Part shown: piece after piece, positions 44,215-54,313 of the stretch | Numbering within the stretch: the first letter of the stretch is position 1 | Layout of the letters: each line of letters opens with the position of its first letter | Made by a program: the position numbers and the translations under genes | The notes under the pieces: model-generated | Databases searched by the model: none | Told to the model about the DNA's origin: nothing | Seen by the model: the letters and a program-made list of their open reading frames with translations, nothing else | NCBI RefSeq assembly: GCF_001434145.1 | Contig: NZ_AZED01000003.1 | Span: forward strand, 141,058-205,057 | DNA from: Lentilactobacillus otakiensis DSM 19908 = JCM 15040 | Lineage (GTDB): Bacteria > Bacillota > Bacilli > Lactobacillales > Lactobacillaceae | Length of the DNA stretch: 64,000 bases | Reading direction: 5' to 3'

Positions 44215-44388
44215 TTATGCACGTAGTGGTGAGTGCTGAGAGACAACACTCACTCTAACTGGAGAAGTGGCACTGCTACTCTTTTTGCTGTCTTTATTGA
44301 TATGTTGATATCCTAGAAAGATGAGATCAATGACGACAATAATAATAATCATAATTAATAAATTCATCCGGCCTTTTCTTTTGTTCAT
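44215..44388 (-). CDS. 57-residue membrane protein downstream of an AraC gene
   Basis: A small basic protein: MNKRKGRMN, one long hydrophobic helix (LLIMIIIIVVIDLIFLGY, about residues 9-27), then a Ser/Lys-rich tail. GAAAGGA lies about nine bases before the ATG, overlapping the end of the AraC gene, and a terminator follows, so it is co-transcribed with that regulator. I do not recognise it. Confidence 0.5.
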   Translation of the reverse strand: MNKRKGRMNLLIMIIIIVVIDLIFLGYQHINKDSKKSSSATSPVRVSVVSQHSPLRA

Positions 44389-44393
44389 GTGAT

Positions 44394-45371
44394 TCAATCC
44401 TTTCGAGTTTTGTAGGGATTTGCAGTTAATTTTTTAAATCTATTCTGGTAGTCCTCGGTATCTCGGGTAATTGGGACCTCGGGATCAAATTTGCTGCTAT
44501 CAAGAAATTTCTTTGTATAACCTCGTCTGTATTCAGAAGGTGTTAGAAAGCCGTTTTCTTTGAAGACTTTCATGAAACGCTTCTCATCCGGGAAAAATGC
44601 CATGCTGGCAATTTGCTTGATCGGCAGGTTCGTTCGTAGTAACAGTTCTCGAGCCTTTTGAAGCTTTAGACCGTTAATAAATTGGATAACTGTTTGGCCA
44701 GTTTGCTGCTTGAAAATTCTGACTAGATAATGAGGATTCAGTTCAAAATGATCAGCTACATCACCAACCCTAAGTTTGTCTGTCAAATTGGATCGGATCC
44801 ATTCTTTAATACCGTCAATTCTCGCTTCCTCTTCAGAAAGTGGTGTACTGATAATGGATGTAAAGTACTCCTGCGACAATTCGATTATAAGTGATGTCAA
44901 AAAGTAGTCAGTTCCAATTGATGTGAAGTAGTCACTTTTAGCCATATCTAAAATTTGATTTGCCAAAATGAAAACCTTGTCAAAGTCAGATACTTCAAAT
45001 TGAAGAGGCAAAATTGCTTGTGTTTTTGTGAACATAGATTCAATGACATGCGTTTTTGACAAGTCCACTTCTTGTGTTCTTAGGCCATTAGGTTTGGTGA
45101 AAAAATGGAACCAGAAATATTGGGTTCCTTCTGGCGATTCTCGGTACCCATGAAGATGATGGTATGGGGGTAAAGCAAACACCTCACCCTCTGTAATACT
45201 GTAATGAATTGAGTCAACATCCAAATGAATGACACCTTTGAGGACGATAATGATTTCAAAGTTTCCGTCATGATACATGTGTTTGTGCATCCAGTGTTTT
45301 CCAGCAGTAAATTTTCCGGAAGAGATATACAGAACGGGTTCGCTGATGTTTAAGCACGTTATGTTATCCAT
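44394..45371 (-). CDS. AraC-family transcriptional regulator
   Basis: A 325-residue regulator: N-terminal cupin (GKFTAGKHWMHKHMYHDGNFEIIIVLKGVIHLDV) and C-terminal double helix-turn-helix (LRVGDVADHFELNPHYLVRIFKQQTGQ and LPIKQIASMAFFPDEKRFMKVFKENG). Its cupin start resembles that of the AraC protein at 28885, and its tail that of the one at 27788. The ATG at 45371 is chosen since GGGAGA precedes it. It diverges from the GH36 gene and probably controls it. Confidence 0.85.
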   Translation of the reverse strand: MDNITCLNISEPVLYISSGKFTAGKHWMHKHMYHDGNFEIIIVLKGVIHLDVDSIHYSITEGEVFALPPYHHLHGYRESPEGTQYFWFHFFTKPNGLRTQEVDLSKTHVIESMFTKTQAILPLQFEVSDFDKVFILANQILDMAKSDYFTSIGTDYFLTSLIIELSQEYFTSIISTPLSEEEARIDGIKEWIRSNLTDKLRVGDVADHFELNPHYLVRIFKQQTGQTVIQFINGLKLQKARELLLRTNLPIKQIASMAFFPDEKRFMKVFKENGFLTPSEYRRGYTKKFLDSSKFDPEVPITRDTEDYQNRFKKLTANPYKTRKD

Positions 45372-45723
45372 AGAGTCATCTCCCATTATTTGCAACTAAC
45401 AGACGTGTATGCTAGGTGATAAAAAAACACCTAATGTATGAAGGATAGTCACAAAAAGACACCTTTCATACACAATATACCATTTTTTTACATGAAGAAA
45501 CCGGTTACAATACATATATAGAGTTTTCTTTTAAGATGAACCGCTGATTTGATATTTACTCGATTGTTGTGCGATTGTTAGTTTAATAATAACATTTATA
45601 TTATTATTAGACCAGGTTTCGAGCACTAAACACCGGAAACCAACACCAATTCATTGAAAAGGAAAGCTAATGAATAATTATTTATATGTGAATGAACTTT
45701 TGCATAAAGAAAGGGTAGTCTTG
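45372..45723. promoter_or_regulatory. divergent AraC/GH36 promoter region
   Basis: AAGAAACCGGTTACAA at 45495-45510 matches 14 of 16 cre positions. A direct repeat of a cacctaatgtatgaaggat-like element with caccttt-catacac lies around 45429-45475. There are two possible GH36 starts: ATG 45670 after AAGGAAA and ATG 45724 after AAAGGG. Confidence 0.45.
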
Positions 45724-47826
45724 ATGAAAACAATTACTGTTAATACTGATACAGCACAATTAGGTTTTGAAGTTAATGATGATCAAGTGTATATGACCAT
45801 TCTTGATTCCAATGATTTAAGTTCTGCTGATGCCGAAATAAAGAAGCATTTTCAAATTGCTGAAGTCCAAGTGACTGGTCGCAATTTCCACCACAAAGGA
45901 GTCAGTTTTGTCGACACAAATCCTGGCCGGGATTTAAAATACGTTAGTCATCAAATTGAAGATGAGTCTAACGGAAAATTACTGACAATTGTTCAAGAAG
46001 ATACCGAAAAGTCGCTTCGAGTAACCAGCTACTATCGATTGTTTGATGGCTCGGCAGTTATCCGCAGCTGGACAAAATTAGACAATATCGGTTCTGTAGA
46101 TCTTGGAATTGAATACGTCTCATCATTTGCCCTTAGTGGCATCAACCAAGCTAAGGACCTTGATGGCAACTATTCTGAAGACAATGAGATTTATGTTCCA
46201 AACAATGACTGGACTGCCGAAGCTCAATGGAAACATCGAACATTGAAGGATGCTGGCTTAGACTATTGGGTTGACGGTGAGAAGAATCAAGCCTCAACTA
46301 AGCGAATTTCAATTACCAATAATTCATCTTGGTCTTGTTCTGAGTATTCACCAAATGGAATTTTATATAACACCAAGACAAAACAGTCAGCCGTTTGGCA
46401 AATTGAAAATAATGGTGCCTGGCATTACGAATTAACCGATATTGGCCGAGGAAATGTCTTGGCAATTCGACTTTCCGGACCAGAAGAACTCGATAATCAC
46501 TGGTGGAAGAATCTGAAGCCTGGTGACAGCTTTACGACCGCTCAAGTTGCCTTCGGTCAGTTAAATGGTGACTATGAGGATGCTTTGCAGGAAATGACGA
46601 AGTATCGTCGCTTGATCCGCCGTGAAAATGATGATAATAAGAGCTTGGCGGTTATCTTCAACGATTATATGAACGGCCTCGCTGGTGATCCAACTACTGC
46701 CAAGGAAATTCCGTTGGTGGATGCCGCTGAAAAAGTTGGCTGTGAATATTTTGTCATTGATTGTGGCTGGTATGCGCCTGGTTACTGGTGGGATAGCGTT
46801 GGTGAATGGCAACCATCTGAAGAACGATTCCCTGGTGGAATTGAAAAGCTCATCAAATATATTCGTGATAAGCGGCTCACACCTGGTTTATGGCTGGAAC
46901 TCGAAGTTGTTGGAATTAAGAGCCCATTGGCTGACAAATTACCAGATAGCTGGTTCTTTATGCGCCATGGTAAACGAGTGATTGATGCTGACCGTTACCA
47001 CTTGGACTTCACAAATCCTGAAGTACGTGAATTTGCTAATGGAGTTATCAAACGGCTTGTTGAACAATATGGCGTTGGCTATATCAAGATGGATTACAAT
47101 ATCACAACTGGAATCGGAACGGATCAAAATTCTGACAGCTTCGGTGACGGGCTGTTGAAGCATAACCGGGCTTATCTTAAGTGGTTGGATGCCGTCTTTG
47201 CCAAGTATCCTGATTTAGTGATTGAAAACTGTGGAAGTGGTGGTATGCGTCATGATTATGCAATGCTTCAACGTCACAGTATCCAATCAATGACTGATCA
47301 AACCGACTATGTTCGTAACGGAAACATTGCCGCTGTTGGAGCTTCCGTGGTTGCCCCAGAACAGTGTGCAATTTGGTCATATCCTTTGCAAGATGGGGAC
47401 GATGAAGAAGTCATCTTCAACATGATCAATGCAATGCTTTTACGGATTCATCAGAGTGGTTATTTGAACAAAGTTAAGGGGCATCGGTTGGAATTGGTTG
47501 CCGAAGGAATTAAGGCATACAAGACGTATCGTCACTTGATTCCAACTGGATTACCTATTTGGCCTGAAGGTTTGAGCCAACTTGATGATCCATGGTTTAG
47601 CTACGGCTTCCAGAATGGGAAAGATATCTATTTGGCTGTTTGGCGTGGTGTGAGTGATCAAGCAGACCACGAAATCTCTCTTCAGAAGTACGGAAATGTT
47701 GACAGCATTGAACAAGTTTATCCAAACGCTGATAATGGTACTTCGTATCAGGCAAATGGCAATTCATTGAAAGTTAACTTTGCCAAAGAAAAGATGGCTC
47801 GTTTATATCACATTACAATGAAGTAA
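45724..47826 (+). CDS. GH36 alpha-galactosidase
   Basis: A 700-residue cytosolic alpha-galactosidase of family GH36: N-terminal beta-supersandwich (to about residue 290), (beta/alpha)8 barrel and C-terminal beta-domain. In the barrel, FVIDCGWYAPGYWWDSVGEW, GLWLELEVVG, Asp457 in YIKMDYN (nucleophile) and Asp525 in SMTDQTDY (acid/base) are visible, with the conserved NCGSGGMRHDYAML between them. It removes alpha-galactosyl ends from imported sugars such as raffinose-type or glycoprotein-derived oligosaccharides. The start at 45724 fits the family N-terminus; an in-frame ATG at 45670 would add 18 residues. It is a single-gene unit ended by repeat B. No transporter is adjacent; the one at 42522 may serve. 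Confidence 0.85.
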   Translation: MKTITVNTDTAQLGFEVNDDQVYMTILDSNDLSSADAEIKKHFQIAEVQVTGRNFHHKGVSFVDTNPGRDLKYVSHQIEDESNGKLLTIVQEDTEKSLRVTSYYRLFDGSAVIRSWTKLDNIGSVDLGIEYVSSFALSGINQAKDLDGNYSEDNEIYVPNNDWTAEAQWKHRTLKDAGLDYWVDGEKNQASTKRISITNNSSWSCSEYSPNGILYNTKTKQSAVWQIENNGAWHYELTDIGRGNVLAIRLSGPEELDNHWWKNLKPGDSFTTAQVAFGQLNGDYEDALQEMTKYRRLIRRENDDNKSLAVIFNDYMNGLAGDPTTAKEIPLVDAAEKVGCEYFVIDCGWYAPGYWWDSVGEWQPSEERFPGGIEKLIKYIRDKRLTPGLWLELEVVGIKSPLADKLPDSWFFMRHGKRVIDADRYHLDFTNPEVREFANGVIKRLVEQYGVGYIKMDYNITTGIGTDQNSDSFGDGLLKHNRAYLKWLDAVFAKYPDLVIENCGSGGMRHDYAMLQRHSIQSMTDQTDYVRNGNIAAVGASVVAPEQCAIWSYPLQDGDDEEVIFNMINAMLLRIHQSGYLNKVKGHRLELVAEGIKAYKTYRHLIPTGLPIWPEGLSQLDDPWFSYGFQNGKDIYLAVWRGVSDQADHEISLQKYGNVDSIEQVYPNADNGTSYQANGNSLKVNFAKEKMARLYHITMK

Positions 47827-47883
47827 TTTGATGTTTCTTTAAAGGGGGTGTTGTCAGACTTAATGCGATTAACACATAAACGT

Positions 47884-48010
47884 GAAAATGTTATTTCTGA
47901 CATGATGTTTTCACCACCCCATTCAAGGTAACAAATCGGTTACCTCTTAATAAAACAAGAAGCTCAAACTGTTGAATAAACGGTTTGGGCTTCTTTTGTT
48001 GAATATATAT
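47884..48010 (+). repeat. direct repeat copy B (about 125 bp), ends in a terminator
   Basis: Second copy of the element at 40841-40961, here downstream of the GH36 gene. The terminator core is identical over about 42 bases; the front part diverges by substitutions and a few indels. Together the copies bracket the GH27, symporter, AraC and GH36 genes (about 7 kb). The gap up to gdhA shows no gene. Confidence 0.75.
47958..47999 (+). terminator. terminator inside repeat B
   Basis: Same stem as in repeat A: AGAAGC-TC-AAAC paired with GTTT-GGGCTTCT, followed by TTTTGTT. Confidence 0.8.
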
Positions 48011-48115
48011 TTGAAAAACATTATAAAATGTGAAGACTTCTAATAAAAATTCTGCTAAGATATTACATAACGATGTAAACGGTGATGGTTCACTGAATCG
48101 CTATTTACAAAGTAG

Positions 48116-49500
<1,385 letters not shown>

Positions 49501-49510
49501 TTTGAATTAT

Positions 49511-49545
49511 TAAAGCAGTCTTCTATAGTATGGAGACTGTTTTTT
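49511..49545 (+). terminator. terminator after gdhA
   Basis: CAGTCTTC pairs with GGAGACTG (one wobble), followed by seven T. Confidence 0.75.
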
Positions 49546-49712
49546 TGTTACAAAATTTTCGACCACGATTCAATTCTTTTAATAATGCTTTAAGAGGCGC
49601 CACACAATGGTCAGACATAGGTCGGAAGATGCTAAAATTAGGACAACATAAGCTTTCAAGGATGTTCTGATTATGGTATGTTAGTTAGCAAAGAACCTAA
49701 GGAGGAATTTAC

Positions 49713-50264
49713 ATGGGACTCATCATAACCGCTGTTATTGTAATATTACTGATTATCTGGATCGTTGCACTTTATAACGGTTTAGTTAGTCAACGAAATC
49801 TGGTTGACGAGGCTGCCAGCCAGATTGATGTTCAACTTCAACGAAGAGGAGATTTACTCCCCAACTTATTGGAAACTGTTAAAGGATACGCAAAGCACGA
49901 ACAGGAAACTTTTGAAAAGGTGACTGCAATGCGTTCACAAATTCAGGATCCCAATGTTAGCTTAGGTGATAAGGTTAAGGCTGATAATGAACTAACAGGC
50001 GCTTTGAATCACCTGTTTGCGGTTTCCGAAAACTATCCCGAGTTGAAAGCCAACCAAAACTTCTTGGCACTTCAGGAAGAGTTGACCAATACCGAGAACA
50101 AGATTGCCTTTTCACGTCAGAACTATAACAGTAACGTGATGGCTTATAACAATAAACTGCAAACTTTCCCAAGTAACATGGTTGCCAAATTCGGAAACTT
50201 CCCTGCACATAGTTACCTTGAAGTTCCTGAACAATCTAAAGAAGTTCCACAAATGAAATTCTAA
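49713..50264 (+). CDS. lemA: LemA-family protein
   Basis: A 183-residue protein with one N-terminal membrane helix (about residues 2-22) and a long helical bundle outside or inside the membrane. ALYNGLVSQRNLVDEAASQIDVQLQRRGDLLPNLLETVKGYAKHE is the LemA signature, and YNSNVMAYNNKLQTFPSNMVAKFGNF the second conserved part. The function is uncertain; LemA genes are commonly next to htpX, as here (16 bp gap), which suggests a role in membrane quality control. AAGGAGGA precedes the ATG. Confidence 0.9.
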   Translation: MGLIITAVIVILLIIWIVALYNGLVSQRNLVDEAASQIDVQLQRRGDLLPNLLETVKGYAKHEQETFEKVTAMRSQIQDPNVSLGDKVKADNELTGALNHLFAVSENYPELKANQNFLALQEELTNTENKIAFSRQNYNSNVMAYNNKLQTFPSNMVAKFGNFPAHSYLEVPEQSKEVPQMKF

Positions 50265-50280
50265 AGGGGACTGACTGATA

Positions 50281-51288
50281 ATGGATACCATAAATCAGCA
50301 AGTTCAGCAAAATCGACGACGAACCTGGTCAGTAATGGCGGTGTTCGTTGTTTTAATAGCAGTTATTGGTTTTCTAATCGGTTGGGTCTTTGCCTACGCA
50401 ACCAGTGATGAAAGCTCAATTGATTGGTTGGTTCCAACTTATGTCATGGTTGGGTTTCTGATTGGTGCCGGACTTTATTCACTTTTTGTGTACACCCAAG
50501 TCACCAACATTCTGATGAAATCTGCTAACGCACATCAGCTTCAGGAGTCAGATGATCCGGAATTGTTCAACATCGTTAGTGATTTGGCGATGGTGGCACA
50601 TATTCCAATGCCAGCAATTTACCAGACGGATGATCCATCACCAAATGCGTTTGCAACCGGGCGTGACCCGAAGCATGCCGCCGTTGCGGTTACTAAAGGC
50701 CTGCGCGAGATGATGAACCGTGAGGAACTAGAGGGTGTCTTAGCCCACGAAATTTCTCATATCAAAAACTATGATATCCGAGTTTCTTCAATTACCGTTG
50801 CACTAACCACCTTTATTGCCGGAGCCGGAACGGTTCTGATCGTTTCCGGGATCAGCTTGATTCGCGGTGGTCGCTGGTTCAGTTGGTTCGGCAGTGATAG
50901 TGATAATGATTCGAAGAGTAGTTGGGCCATCGCGATCGGAATTCTGACCTTTGGCTTGATCATGTGGATCGGTGGCTGGGTGATTCGAGGAATCGGTGTA
51001 CCTGTCGCCCAAATTCTTCAGTTCTCGGTTTCCAGAGAGCGTGAATCCCTTGCCGACGTATCTGGAGTTAATTTAACTCGCGATCCCCAGGGGTTAATCG
51101 ATGCACTGACATTACTAAAGAACGATACAACACCAACTGATAATCCGACCGCTAAAAGTGCGGCGTTGTATATTAATGAACCCGTCACTAAAAGAGGTAA
51201 AACGCCATTTCTAGCAAAGATGTTTGATACGCATCCACCACTAGATGATCGGATCGCACGACTTAAAAGGTTACTTGGCGAGAAATAG
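50281..51288 (+). CDS. htpX: HtpX-like M48 zinc metalloprotease
   Basis: A 335-residue membrane protease: two N-terminal helices (about 18-40 and 55-75), the zinc motif HEISH at 156-160 with the third ligand in SRERESLADVSGV, and two further helices (about 175-195 and 220-245). The C-terminal TMFDTHPPLDDRIARLKRL segment is typical. HtpX degrades misfolded membrane proteins. It forms an operon with lemA. AAAGGGG precedes the ATG. A terminator follows at 51332. Confidence 0.92.
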   Translation: MDTINQQVQQNRRRTWSVMAVFVVLIAVIGFLIGWVFAYATSDESSIDWLVPTYVMVGFLIGAGLYSLFVYTQVTNILMKSANAHQLQESDDPELFNIVSDLAMVAHIPMPAIYQTDDPSPNAFATGRDPKHAAVAVTKGLREMMNREELEGVLAHEISHIKNYDIRVSSITVALTTFIAGAGTVLIVSGISLIRGGRWFSWFGSDSDNDSKSSWAIAIGILTFGLIMWIGGWVIRGIGVPVAQILQFSVSRERESLADVSGVNLTRDPQGLIDALTLLKNDTTPTDNPTAKSAALYINEPVTKRGKTPFLAKMFDTHPPLDDRIARLKRLLGEK

Positions 51289-51331
51289 TGAAGTTGAAAA
51301 TTCAACGTTTATAGTGTTTCATTAAAACTGT

Positions 51332-51375
51332 AATGGTTTGATCCCTGTATTCAACAGGATCAGGCCATTTTTGTT
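51332..51375 (+). terminator. terminator after htpX
   Basis: ATGG-TTTGATCC-CTG stem closing on CAG-GATCA-GGCCAT, followed by TTTTTG. Confidence 0.7.
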
Positions 51376-51479
51376 TTCATATCGACAGCCCAGCTGTTGA
51401 TGTGGTAATTTTATGCAGATTTAGGATTATGATTGATCCGGTATTTGAAAAAGATCAAAAAAGTTATAAAAAAATCTCA

Positions 51480-51504
51480 TGTCAGAAGATATAACGTGTA
51501 TAAT
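51480..51504 (+). promoter_or_regulatory. GlnR-like box and -10 element of glnA
   Basis: TGTCAGAAGATATAACG at 51480-51496 fits the GlnR/TnrA pattern TGTNA-N7-TNACA except for the last base. It overlaps the expected -35 region; TATAAT at 51499-51504 is a consensus -10. Repression by GlnR when glutamine is plentiful is inferred. Confidence 0.55.
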
Positions 51505-51570
51505 ATCTGTTAAGGGAACCCCAATAAATAGTTTCGGATTACCTTAAAACGATCATGATGGAGGAATTGG

Positions 51571-52893
51571 ATGAAAACTGCTGATGAAATTCGTAAATTA
51601 GCTAAAGATGAAGAAATTACGTATTTAAGAATGACTTTTTCTGACCTCAATGGTGCATTGAAAAACGTTGAGATCCCAATTGATTTGTTAGACGTTGCTT
51701 TGAATAACAAAATTAAGATCGATGGTTCGTCAATCGCCGGTTTTCTACCAATTCAAAGCTCGGATATGTACTTATATCCTGATCTTGATACTTGGACGAT
51801 TTACCCATGGATCACGACTGGTGGGAAGACTGCTTCACTCATTTGTGATGTTCACAATAGTGACGGCACCCCATTTGCCGGCGATCCGCGTTTTGTTTTA
51901 AAACAGTTAGATGATTCGTTGAACAAACTAGGTTGTGGTCATGCCAATGTCGGCGCTGAAATGGAATATTTCTTGTTCAAGGCTGATGAAGATGGCCATT
52001 TAACTGATGAATTAAACGACCAGGCATCATACTTTGACGTTTATCCTGATGATCGTGGCGAAGCATGTCGTCGTGAAACAGTTAATACATTAAAAACGAT
52101 GGGCTTTTCAATCGAGGCTGACCATCATGAGGTGGCACCAGGCCAATGTGAAATTGACTTTAAGTTCGATGATGCTGTTAAGACAGCGGATCGGGTTCAG
52201 TTGTTAAAATTAACGACAAAAGCCATTGCCGTAAAGTATGGTTTGAGAGCGACATTCATGCCAAAGCCTAAAGCCGGCGTTAATGGATCAGGGATGCACC
52301 TGAACACTTCATTATTCGATGGCACCAAGAACTTATTTGATGATCAGAGTGGTCAAAATGGTCTTTCAGAGTTGGCAACTCATTATCTAGCGGGTGTTTT
52401 GACTCATGCGCAGGCCTTTACAGCAATCACTAATCCCACCATTAACAGCTACAAGCGGCTTGTGCCAGGTTATGAAGCCCCAACCTATGTTGCTTGGGCA
52501 ATTGCCAACAGAACCGCGTTGGTTCGAGTTCCTGATGGACGTGGTCCACAAACCCGGTTTGAATTAAGAAGTGGTGATCCAGCTGCGAACCCTTATCTCG
52601 CAATTGCTGCAATTTTGGCTGCTGGGCTTGACGGCATTAAGCAAAAACTGACACCACCAAAGAATGTTGAGGATAGTATTTATGATATGTCTCCTGAACA
52701 GCGAACGGCCGCTCAGATTGTTCAGCTACCATCATCACTACCAGATGCATTAAAGAATTTACAAGCTGATAAGGCCCTCTCGGAAGCTCTTGGAAGCGTG
52801 GTTCCTAAGTACTTACAAATTAAGCACGATGAGCTGACTCGTTTCCAGCTAAGTGTGACTGATTGGGAGAAAAAAGCTTATTTTAATGTTTAG
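51571..52893 (+). CDS. glnA: glutamine synthetase, type I
   Basis: A 440-residue GSI-alpha enzyme that makes glutamine from glutamate, ammonia and ATP. Conserved regions are YLRMTFSDLNG and DGSSIAGF near the N-terminus, the metal/glutamate-binding NVGAEMEYFLF, the EADHHEVAPGQCEIDFKF loop, PKPKAGVNGSGMHLN (ATP and glutamate site) and NRTALVRVP. The length is normal for Gram-positives. Unlike many Firmicutes, no glnR lies directly upstream, although a GlnR-like box is present. AGGAGGAA-type site (GGAGGAATTGG) precedes the ATG. Confidence 0.95.
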   Translation: MKTADEIRKLAKDEEITYLRMTFSDLNGALKNVEIPIDLLDVALNNKIKIDGSSIAGFLPIQSSDMYLYPDLDTWTIYPWITTGGKTASLICDVHNSDGTPFAGDPRFVLKQLDDSLNKLGCGHANVGAEMEYFLFKADEDGHLTDELNDQASYFDVYPDDRGEACRRETVNTLKTMGFSIEADHHEVAPGQCEIDFKFDDAVKTADRVQLLKLTTKAIAVKYGLRATFMPKPKAGVNGSGMHLNTSLFDGTKNLFDDQSGQNGLSELATHYLAGVLTHAQAFTAITNPTINSYKRLVPGYEAPTYVAWAIANRTALVRVPDGRGPQTRFELRSGDPAANPYLAIAAILAAGLDGIKQKLTPPKNVEDSIYDMSPEQRTAAQIVQLPSSLPDALKNLQADKALSEALGSVVPKYLQIKHDELTRFQLSVTDWEKKAYFNV

Positions 52894-52950
52894 TTCCGAT
52901 CCGATTGTCCCGGTGCCGTCTGCTGAGAGAATCTTATTTTCAAATTGTTG

Positions 52951-52983
52951 TTGACAATTAAAATTACATGAGTTAAGTTATAG
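52951..52983 (+). promoter_or_regulatory. promoter of the panE T-box transcript
   Basis: TTGACA at 52951-52956 is a consensus -35; TAAGTT at 52974-52979 is a poor -10 with 17-base spacing. The T-box leader starts just downstream. Confidence 0.45.
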
Positions 52984-52989
52984 GCACAT

Positions 52990-53275
52990 TAAAATTTGAT
53001 TGAAAAAATGCAGCGACGAGGAGAGTAAGTTCGCCAGATCATTTCAGGGAGTCCCGGTAAGTGAGAAGGGATAATGACCAGCGAAACGAAAGTAGCCTCT
53101 AAGCAGTGGATGCGAAGAATGAGTATCTACGGTGTGCACCCCTTAAAGTGCCAGTGTATCGCCATTCATTTGGCCGTACATGATGAGACGGTTTGTGTGA
53201 GCGAATCGTAAATTTAGGTGGTAACACGCGTAAGCGCCCTTGATCTTAGAAATAAGATTAAGGGCGTTTTTTTTG
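52990..53275 (+). ncRNA. T-box leader, specifier read as GUA (valine)
   Basis: A complete T-box riboswitch. Stem I base GAGG/CCTC encloses the specifier loop with AGAGTA on the 5' side and ACGAAAGTAG on the 3' side; aligned to the glyQS-type pattern (ACGAA-A-NNN) the specifier is GTA at 53092-53094, a valine codon. The T-box motif TAGGTGGTAACACGCG lies at 53215-53230, and the terminator (GCGCCCTTGATCTT paired with AAGATTAAGGGCG, then eight T) at 53234-53274. Uncharged tRNA would favour read-through into panE. The specifier assignment is by eye. Confidence 0.85.
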
Positions 53276-53311
53276 GTCAAAAATAAAATAGGAAATTGGA
53301 GTGTGATTTTT

Positions 53312-54313
53312 ATGAAGTTTGCAATGATTGGTGCAGGAGCAATGGGGTTACGTTACGGGATTTTACTACAAGAGGCTGGTAACGATGTTACATTCATCGA
53401 TACATGGCAGCCACATATTGACAAGATCCATGAACAGGGCGGCGTATACGTCATGCGGGATCATAAAGATCGCCATTTAACTAAAATCAAGTTGGAAACA
53501 CCAGAGACTTTTGATGGTCATCCGGATATGTTCATTTTCTTCACGAAGCAAATGCAACTCCAAGATTATTTGGATCGCTGTCAACACTTCTTCCACAAAG
53601 ATCAATATGCCTTCACCGCAATGAATGGGATGGGACACATTGAAAAATTGCAGAAGTACTTCGCCGATGACAAGATTATTGGTGCGACAGCCCTAATTGC
53701 AACAGTTCTTCCTGGTCCAGGTGAGGTTGATTTCATGGGTAAGCGTGGCGCCGGTAAAATGAATATGTGTCCGCTTAACGAAAAGCCGGATGCCACTTGC
53801 AAAGAGCTCTTCAATCAACTTCAAAAAGCCAAGATGAATCCAACCTTAACGGATGATTTCACCGGAACATTAATGACCAAAGTTATTTTCAATTCAGTTA
53901 TCAACACGATTTGTACCATGTTTGAATTACCAATGGGTGAATTTGGGAACTTCCCAGGCGCTTATCAAATGGGTCGCCAGTTAATTGACGAAGCTTATGA
54001 TATCTGTGCACGAGCTGGCATCAAATTAGTATCCAGCCGTGATGAAGAAATGGCAGCTTTGGATCACAATACCCGGATTGATATGCCGCTTCATTACCCA
54101 TCTATGTATCAGGATATGACGAAGGATCGACCAACCGAAGTTGATTACATCAATGGTTACATCGCCCAATTGGGACGCAAATATCATTACGAAGCCAGCA
54201 CCCATTTGTTCGTAACCCAAGCTGTTCACTTAGCTGAGTTCCATCGTCAAAACCTTGCGAAGCAAAGGGCAATTAAAGCTCAGCAAGCCGCTCCACAAAC
54301 TCAAACCGCATAG
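53312..54313 (+). CDS. panE: 2-dehydropantoate 2-reductase family protein
   Basis: A 333-residue NADPH-dependent reductase of the PanE/ApbA family. The N-terminal Rossmann motif is MIGAGAMGLRYG (residues 5-16), KVIFNSVINTICTMFELPMGEF holds the catalytic lysine and the helical C-domain start, and YPSMYQDMTKDRPTEVDYINGYI is the substrate segment. PanE makes pantoate for coenzyme A; related lactic acid bacterial enzymes also reduce branched-chain 2-keto acids to hydroxy acids. The T-box upstream, read as valine-specific, favours a link to valine or 2-ketoisovalerate. The ATG at 53312 is used with TTGGAG upstream. The 3' end overlaps the convergent pheA by 13 bp. Confidence 0.85.
   Translation: MKFAMIGAGAMGLRYGILLQEAGNDVTFIDTWQPHIDKIHEQGGVYVMRDHKDRHLTKIKLETPETFDGHPDMFIFFTKQMQLQDYLDRCQHFFHKDQYAFTAMNGMGHIEKLQKYFADDKIIGATALIATVLPGPGEVDFMGKRGAGKMNMCPLNEKPDATCKELFNQLQKAKMNPTLTDDFTGTLMTKVIFNSVINTICTMFELPMGEFGNFPGAYQMGRQLIDEAYDICARAGIKLVSSRDEEMAALDHNTRIDMPLHYPSMYQDMTKDRPTEVDYINGYIAQLGRKYHYEASTHLFVTQAVHLAEFHRQNLAKQRAIKAQQAAPQTQTA

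Noticed and set aside
45670..45723. Upstream ATG giving an 18-residue longer GH36 protein
   Set aside because: The extension is not typical of the family and the ATG at 45724 has its own AAAGGG; kept only as an alternative start.
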